Shown here: positions 59,868 through 64,000 of the stretch, piece after piece
Numbering within the stretch: position 1 is the stretch's first letter
How the letters are laid out: each line of letters starts with the position of its first letter
Assembly (NCBI GenBank): GCA_017463585.1
Contig: JAFTOX010000028.1
Coordinates: forward strand, 1 to 64,000
Source: Rikenellaceae bacterium
GTDB taxonomy: Bacteria > Bacteroidota > Bacteroidia > Bacteroidales > Rikenellaceae
Length of the DNA: 64,000 nucleotides
Direction of reading: 5' to 3'
Notes under the pieces: model-generated
Seen by the model: only the letters and a program-made list of their open reading frames with translations
Databases searched by the model: none
What the model was told of the DNA's origin: nothing
Translations under genes and position numbers: made by a program

Positions 59868-61622
59868 TTAGTTCTTAGGCTCAACCAGCTGCAAGCACAA
59901 CTCTTCGAGCTGAGCGGGGTCGATTGCCGACGGACCGTCGAGCATTACGTCGCGGCCCGCGTTGTTCTTCGGGAATGCGATGTAGTCGCGGATCGACGAG
60001 TCGCCACCGAACAACGAGCACAGACGGTCGAAACCGAATGCCAAACCACCGTGAGGAGGCGCACCGAACTTAAATGCGTTCATCAAGAAACCGAACTGCT
60101 CCTCGGCAGCCTCAGGCGTAAAGCCGAGAGTGTCGAAGATCTGAGCCTGCAACTTGGGCGAGTGGATACGGATCGAACCGCCGCCAATCTCCGTACCGTT
60201 GCAAACGAAGTCGTAAGCATTGGCGCGCACACGTGCCGGATCGCTCACGAGGAACTCAACGTCCTCGGGCTTGGGCGAGGTGAAGGGGTGGTGCATAGCG
60301 TAGAAACGCTGAGTCTCGTCGTCCCACTCGAACATCGGGAAATCGACAACCCACAGCGGAGCGAACTTCTTGGGATCGCGCAGACCCAGACGCTCGGCAA
60401 CCTCCAAACGCAGGGCGCACAGCTGAGTCAGTGCCTTGAACTTCGCACCGCACAGAATCAGCACCAAATCACCTGCCTCGGCACCCGCCTTGTCGGCCAT
60501 AGCCTTAACCTCGTCGGGCGAGTAGAACTTATCCACCGACGACTTAACGCCGCCCTCTTCAACGCGAATCCAAACCAGACCCTTAGCACCCACCTGCGGA
60601 CGCTTTACGAAGTCGGTCAGCGAGTCGATCTGCTTGCGGGTGTAGGCAGCGCAACCCTTAGCTGCAAAACCTACAACATACTCCGCATCGTCAAACACCG
60701 AGAATCCGTGTCCCTTAGCCAGCTCCGTCAGGTCAGCGAACTCCATACCGAAACGCAGGTCGGGCTTATCCGAACCGTAGCGCTCCATCGCCTCGATCCA
60801 CGGCATACGCTGGAAAGGCTCCGTAAATTCGATGTCGAGCACCTCTTTGAACATATATTTTGCCCAACGCTCGAAGATCTCCAATACGTCCTCCTGCTCG
60901 ACGAACGACATCTCGCAGTCGATCTGAGTGAACTCGGGCTGACGATCGGCACGCAGGTCCTCGTCGCGGAAGCAACGTACGATCTGGAAGTAGCGGTCGT
61001 AACCAGCCACCATCAGCAGCTGCTTCAAGGTCTGGGGCGACTGAGGCAGAGCGTAGAACTGATTGGGGTTCATACGGCTCGGAACAACGAAGTCGCGCGC
61101 ACCCTCTGGAGTCGATTTGATCAGATAGGGAGTCTCGATTTCGAGGAAGCCCTCCTTGTCGAGGAACGTGCGCACAGCCTGAGCCATACGGTGGCGCAGG
61201 ATCATTGCACGCTGCAAGGGGGGACGACGCAGGTCGAGGTAGCGGTAACGCATACGCAGATCGTCGCCACCGTCCGAGTTCTCCTCGATAGTGAACGGAG
61301 GAGTCTGTGCCACGTTGAGAATGGTCAGCTTTTCGGCTGCCACCTCGATATCACCTGTTGCCATTTTGGGGTTCTTCGACTGACGCTCGATAACGCGACC
61401 CGTTACCTGAATGACATATTCACGACCAAGCTCAGCCGCAGCCTCGCGGGTCTCAGCGGGTGAGTTCTCCTCGACTACAATCTGGGTGATACCATAGCGG
61501 TCGCGCAGGTCGATAAAGGTCATTGCACCGAGGTTGCGCACCTTCTGCACCCAACCGGCGAGGGTTACTGTTTCATTGACGTTGCAGCTTCTCAGACAGC
61601 CGCAAGTGTGAGTTCTGTACAT
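59868..61622 (-). CDS. aspS: Aspartyl-tRNA synthetase
   Basis: 584-residue class IIb synthetase of the bacterial type. The N-terminal OB fold ([25 protein letters not shown]) binds the anticodon. Motif 2 is [23 protein letters not shown], a bacterial GAD insertion covers about residue 280-420, and motif 3 is [16 protein letters not shown]. Absence of a separate archaeal-type gene and presence of asnS suggest a discriminating enzyme. A consensus promoter lies upstream. Confidence 0.97.
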   Translation of the reverse strand: MYRTHTCGCLRSCNVNETVTLAGWVQKVRNLGAMTFIDLRDRYGITQIVVEENSPAETREAAAELGREYVIQVTGRVIERQSKNPKMATGDIEVAAEKLTILNVAQTPPFTIEENSDGGDDLRMRYRYLDLRRPPLQRAMILRHRMAQAVRTFLDKEGFLEIETPYLIKSTPEGARDFVVPSRMNPNQFYALPQSPQTLKQLLMVAGYDRYFQIVRCFRDEDLRADRQPEFTQIDCEMSFVEQEDVLEIFERWAKYMFKEVLDIEFTEPFQRMPWIEAMERYGSDKPDLRFGMEFADLTELAKGHGFSVFDDAEYVVGFAAKGCAAYTRKQIDSLTDFVKRPQVGAKGLVWIRVEEGGVKSSVDKFYSPDEVKAMADKAGAEAGDLVLILCGAKFKALTQLCALRLEVAERLGLRDPKKFAPLWVVDFPMFEWDDETQRFYAMHHPFTSPKPEDVEFLVSDPARVRANAYDFVCNGTEIGGGSIRIHSPKLQAQIFDTLGFTPEAAEEQFGFLMNAFKFGAPPHGGLAFGFDRLCSLFGGDSSIRDYIAFPKNNAGRDVMLDGPSAIDPAQLEELCLQLVEPKN

Positions 61623-61689
61623 AGTTGTATCTGTTATTTTTGTTTTGTATCGGTTTTTCGCACATTCAGTCTACGACTGATGCAACCGA

Positions 61690-61719
61690 CAAAAATACAA
61701 AATTACTCCCAACCAACAA
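61690..61719 (-). promoter_or_regulatory. Consensus promoter of aspS
   Basis: Minus strand TTG (61719-61717), 19 bases, TATTTTTG (61697-61690). The predicted start near 61684 gives a leader of about 60 bases. Confidence 0.8.
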
Positions 61720-61755
61720 TCATTTCGACCCCAAAAATAAGATTTTGTGATGAAA

Positions 61756-61780
61756 TAATTTTGAATCTTGAATTTTGAAT
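61756..61780 (+). repeat. 25-base AT-rich repeat upstream of tadA
   Basis: Identical, in the opposite orientation, to 59521-59545. A further partial unit (CTTGAATTTA) continues to 61790, right up to the tadA -7 box. Confidence 0.75.
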
Positions 61781-61792
61781 CTTGAATTTATA

Positions 61793-61800
61793 TACCTTTG
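61793..61800 (+). promoter_or_regulatory. Probable -7 box of tadA
   Basis: TACCTTTG, 30 bases before the tadA ATG. TTG motifs upstream lie within the repeat at non-standard distances (15 and 22 bases). Confidence 0.45.
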
Positions 61801-61829
61801 TGCTACGTTAAATCACAAATTTGCCAACT

Positions 61830-62285
61830 ATGGAGCTCAATCCCACCCTCGCAGAGGACGAAAAATTTATGCGTCAGGCAATAAATGAGGCCCGAATTGC
61901 GTTATCAAGAGAGGAGATACCGATCGGGGCGGTAGTTGTCTGTGGCGGACGCGTGATTGGGCGCGGTCACAACCTGAGCGAAACCCTCAGCGACGCTACG
62001 GCTCACGCCGAAATGCAGGCACTGACGGCGGCTGCTACCTCGCTCGGCGGCAAGTACTTACCCGAATGTACACTCTACGTCACGGTCGAGCCGTGCGTGA
62101 TGTGTGCGGGTGCCTCGGCGTGGTGCCAGGTGGGACGTGTGGTGTGGGGCGCCGACGACCCGAAACGAGGTTCAAGCCGCCATACTCCGTCGCTTTTTCA
62201 CCCTCGAACGAAGATCACTCGCGGGGTGCTGGCGACCGAATGTGAGGCACTGATGACCGAATTTTTCAAAAAACTGCGCCGCTGA
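61830..62285 (+). CDS. tadA: tRNA adenosine(34) deaminase
   Basis: 151 residues from the ATG at 61830; a TTG nine bases upstream is less likely. TadA converts A34 to inosine in tRNA-Arg(ACG). The zinc deaminase motifs are intact: ATAHAEMQAL (HAE) and TVEPCVMCAGA (PCxxC). EIPIGAVVVCGGRVIGRGHN is also typical. The end of the protein (RHTPSLFHPRTKITRGVL) has the Bacteroidetes-style SLxHP segment. Guanine deaminase is the main alternative but less likely. Confidence 0.9.
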   Translation: MELNPTLAEDEKFMRQAINEARIALSREEIPIGAVVVCGGRVIGRGHNLSETLSDATAHAEMQALTAAATSLGGKYLPECTLYVTVEPCVMCAGASAWCQVGRVVWGADDPKRGSSRHTPSLFHPRTKITRGVLATECEALMTEFFKKLRR

Positions 62286-62286
62286 T

Positions 62287-62317
62287 TTTGGAATGTATTG
62301 AGTTTTTACTACTTTTG
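62287..62317 (+). promoter_or_regulatory. Full-consensus promoter of the TPR protein
   Basis: TTTG (62287-62290), 19 bases, TACTTTTG (62310-62317). The leader of about 75 bases contains a small hairpin (ACCCC/GGGGT, 62327-62343). Confidence 0.85.
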
Positions 62318-62397
62318 TCGAGATAAACCCCTCCATAATGGGGTGCTGAACTGGGAAATTACGAACTAAAAATTATTAATTACAAAACACAAAAACG

Positions 62398-63351
62398 ATG
62401 AAAAAAGTATTTTTAGCAGTTGTTGCTTTGTTTGCAATCGGTTCGATTTCGGCTCAGACCGCTGAGGACGTAACTGCAAAGTTCAACGAGGCTGCAAGCC
62501 TGATGAACGCTAAGGATTTCGTTGGTGCAGTAGCTGCGCTGAACGAGGTTGTTTCGATGAGTGCTGATGTTGAGGGTACTGAGGCTACCGCTGAGCAGGC
62601 ACAGACCTACATTCCCACTTGCTACTTCCAGGCAGGTTTGAAGCAGGCTCAGAGCCAGCAGTTGGACGAGGCTCTGGTTAACTTCCAGAATGCAGCCGAG
62701 ACCGCTGAGCTTTACTCGAATCCTAAGATTATGCGTAACGCTAAGACTATGATCGCACGCGTTTACACTATGAAGGGTGGTTCGGCTTTCAATAGCGGTG
62801 ACTATGCAGCTGCTGCTGAGGTATTTGCTAAGGGTTTCGAGGCTGATCCCAACAACACTAAGCTGGGTCTGAACTTGGCAAAGAGCTACTATGAGTTGGG
62901 TAAGTTCGACGAGGCTGTTGCAGTTCACAAGTCGATTTTGGCTCAGACTCTTCCCCGTTTCGAGGCTGACAAGGCACAGGCTAAGGTTGATATGACCTAC
63001 TACTTCACCAAGAACATCGCTGAGATGCAGCAGGCTGAGGAGGTTGACAACGAGGCTATCTTGGCATTGGTTGAGAAGTGGGTTGCAGCTGACGCTACCG
63101 ATCCCGTTGCAAACAAGATGCTCGTGTCGCAGTTGCTGACTGTAAAGAACTACGATAAGGTTATCGAGTTGGCAGAGGCAGTTGCAGCAATGCAGACCGA
63201 CGAGGCTGAGAAGTCGGAGGTTTACTACTCGCTGGGTATGGCTCACAACGCAAAGGAGCAGAAGGCTGAGGCTATTGCAGCATTGAAGAAGGTTACCGCT
63301 GGTAACGCTGTCGCTGCTGCTAAGGCTGCTGTTGCAGAGCTGAGCAAGTAA
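62398..63351 (+). CDS. Secreted TPR-repeat protein
   Basis: 317 residues with a signal peptide (about 1-20, ending SISAQ). The mature part consists of helical hairpins fitting five to six tetratricopeptide repeats (KFNEAASLMNAKDFVGAVAALNEVV, GDYAAAAEVFAKGFEADPNN, LGMAHNAKEQKAEAIAALKKV). Very strong codon bias (AAG, GCT, GTT, CTG) and a full-consensus promoter suggest an abundant periplasmic or outer-membrane-associated protein. TPR arrays bind partner proteins, but no partner is evident. It is monocistronic, with its own terminator. Confidence 0.85.
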   Translation: MKKVFLAVVALFAIGSISAQTAEDVTAKFNEAASLMNAKDFVGAVAALNEVVSMSADVEGTEATAEQAQTYIPTCYFQAGLKQAQSQQLDEALVNFQNAAETAELYSNPKIMRNAKTMIARVYTMKGGSAFNSGDYAAAAEVFAKGFEADPNNTKLGLNLAKSYYELGKFDEAVAVHKSILAQTLPRFEADKAQAKVDMTYYFTKNIAEMQQAEEVDNEAILALVEKWVAADATDPVANKMLVSQLLTVKNYDKVIELAEAVAAMQTDEAEKSEVYYSLGMAHNAKEQKAEAIAALKKVTAGNAVAAAKAAVAELSK

Positions 63352-63383
63352 TCGAAAGGGTAGAATCACTCAATTCGGATAGT

Positions 63384-63416
63384 GTCCGATCCTGCACGAC
63401 AGGGTCGGACTTTTTT
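63384..63416 (+). terminator. Terminator of the TPR gene
   Basis: GTCCGATCCTG (63384-63394), loop CACGA, CAGGGTCGGAC (63400-63410, one G-T pair), then six T. Confidence 0.9.
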
Positions 63417-63505
63417 ATTATGTGTACTCGGACTTATATATAATATTTAGCCAATCCGAGTCGAGAGCGTTGCTAAAATTTAATATCGAATTTCGATAAA
63501 TATAT

Positions 63506-63536
63506 TTTGATAATCGCAACTATTTGCGTATATTTG
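63506..63536 (+). promoter_or_regulatory. Full-consensus promoter of the DUF2975-like gene
   Basis: TTTG (63506-63509), 19 bases, TATATTTG (63529-63536). The predicted start near 63542 lies 23 bases before the ATG. Confidence 0.85.
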
Positions 63537-63564
63537 CACATTCAACAATCCGAATATATATAAT

Positions 63565-64000
63565 ATGAATACAAAAAACGCTCTGCAACAACGTATTTTG
63601 GCGCTCTATATCGCCTTCTTTACGGTTATCATTGCAAGTTTCTGTTTCGGAACTCTCGGCTCGGGACTGGCTAAGGGACTGCGTGACGGTTTCCGCGTCA
63701 GCGACCAGATTGTCAGCGAGCAAGCCGATGGAAATCAAAACTATTGGGTAGGGGTCTATTACGATCTGCCGAGTGCTGACTCCGAGATTGATATTGACCT
63801 CAGCACACCCACGCTGCCCGACGGAGCAAATATCAAAGCCCGTATTAATCGTGTCGATCTGATGGTCGAGAAGCCGAATACAACACTCGATGGCTCGCTC
63901 TGGAAGGGGTTGACCGAGTTGATGGGAACGCCCTCAATCTTCATCTGCACGTGGTTGCTGGTGATTGGTTATGCGGTGATCGTGGTGATGATGTTCCTCA
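63565..64000 (+). CDS. DUF2975-like membrane protein (cut by the window end)
   Basis: The first 145 codons of a gene that continues past the window. It begins MNTKNALQQRILALYIAFF and has a first membrane helix (about 10-30) with a glycine-rich continuation (GTLGSGLAKGLRDGF). A periplasmic-type loop of about 80 residues (with VGVYYDLPSADSEIDIDL) follows, and a second helix begins near residue 125. The two-helix-plus-loop layout resembles DUF2975 proteins, which often precede a small XRE regulator; whether one follows here cannot be seen. Confidence 0.6.
   Translation, partial: MNTKNALQQRILALYIAFFTVIIASFCFGTLGSGLAKGLRDGFRVSDQIVSEQADGNQNYWVGVYYDLPSADSEIDIDLSTPTLPDGANIKARINRVDLMVEKPNTTLDGSLWKGLTELMGTPSIFICTWLLVIGYAVIVVMMFL

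Noticed and set aside
59778..61463. A 561-codon plus-strand frame opposite aspS
   Set aside because: Shadow of aspS, which is complete with all class II motifs.

Overview
The window reads as chromosome from a Gram-negative anaerobe of the Bacteroidetes, most likely Alistipes or a close relative in the Rikenellaceae. The evidence is the promoter type (TTTG or TTG, 19-20 bases, then TAnnTTTG), the near absence of Shine-Dalgarno sequences, a MurF-alanine racemase fusion, RseP, LptD, MCE/Mla and LytTR proteins of Bacteroidetes type, and GC-rich codon use dominated by TCG, GAG, CTC and CGC. This assignment is inferred from sequence features; no database search was possible. I saw no rRNA, tRNA, CRISPR array or insertion sequence.

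Layout. Bases 1-199 are AT-rich and unlike the rest. They hold, on the minus strand, the tail of what looks like a polymorphic toxin and the start of an overlapping second gene. Next come a minus-strand envelope operon (inactive-looking LytM protein, dxr, rseP, ArnT-like glycosyltransferase) and, divergently, a degenerate mutarotase plus a phosphoesterase. A stand-alone Clp-N-like protein, asnS, rpoN and a degenerate PAP2 protein follow on the plus strand. An RNA operon (yitT, miaB, DEAD-box helicase) faces them. From 15.4 to 20.9 kb runs a lipid block (plsY, acyl-CoA ligase, SGNH hydrolase) ending in a LytS/LytR-type two-component pair. From 28.9 back to 21 kb the minus strand carries an amidase, mlaD, mutS2, the murF-alr fusion and an RsmI paralogue.

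From 29 to 36 kb are lptD, an M3 peptidase lipoprotein, menA and a CPBP protease, then gap on the minus strand, mlaEF with a small membrane protein, purB, aroC and a membrane-anchored AraC-type regulator. Behind the regulator is a 345-base gene-free stretch with a consensus promoter, a structured transcript of about 150 nt and a strong terminator: a good small-RNA candidate. Then come der (minus), an operon with a Glu/Pro-rich protein, rsmI, an LpxL-like acyltransferase and a glycosyltransferase, and a second operon with a Dpm1-like transferase, a zinc metallopeptidase, RlhA-like and RlmI-like RNA modification proteins. The last 11 kb hold an AGCS symporter, thioesterase and threonylcarbamoyl-AMP synthase on the minus strand, yebC, two secreted proteins of unknown role, rarA, aspS, tadA, an abundant TPR protein and a truncated DUF2975-like gene.

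How the genes work together. Most are housekeeping genes for the envelope (peptidoglycan, LPS export, lipid A acylation and sugar decoration, phospholipid synthesis and transport), RNA modification and translation fidelity. The points most worth a second look are the toxin remnant at the left edge, the candidate small RNA at 42573-42721, the altered MurF P-loop, several enzyme folds lacking catalytic residues (LytM, mutarotase, PAP2), a C8/A7 tract inside an outer-membrane protein promoter, and an inverted pair of 25-base repeats.
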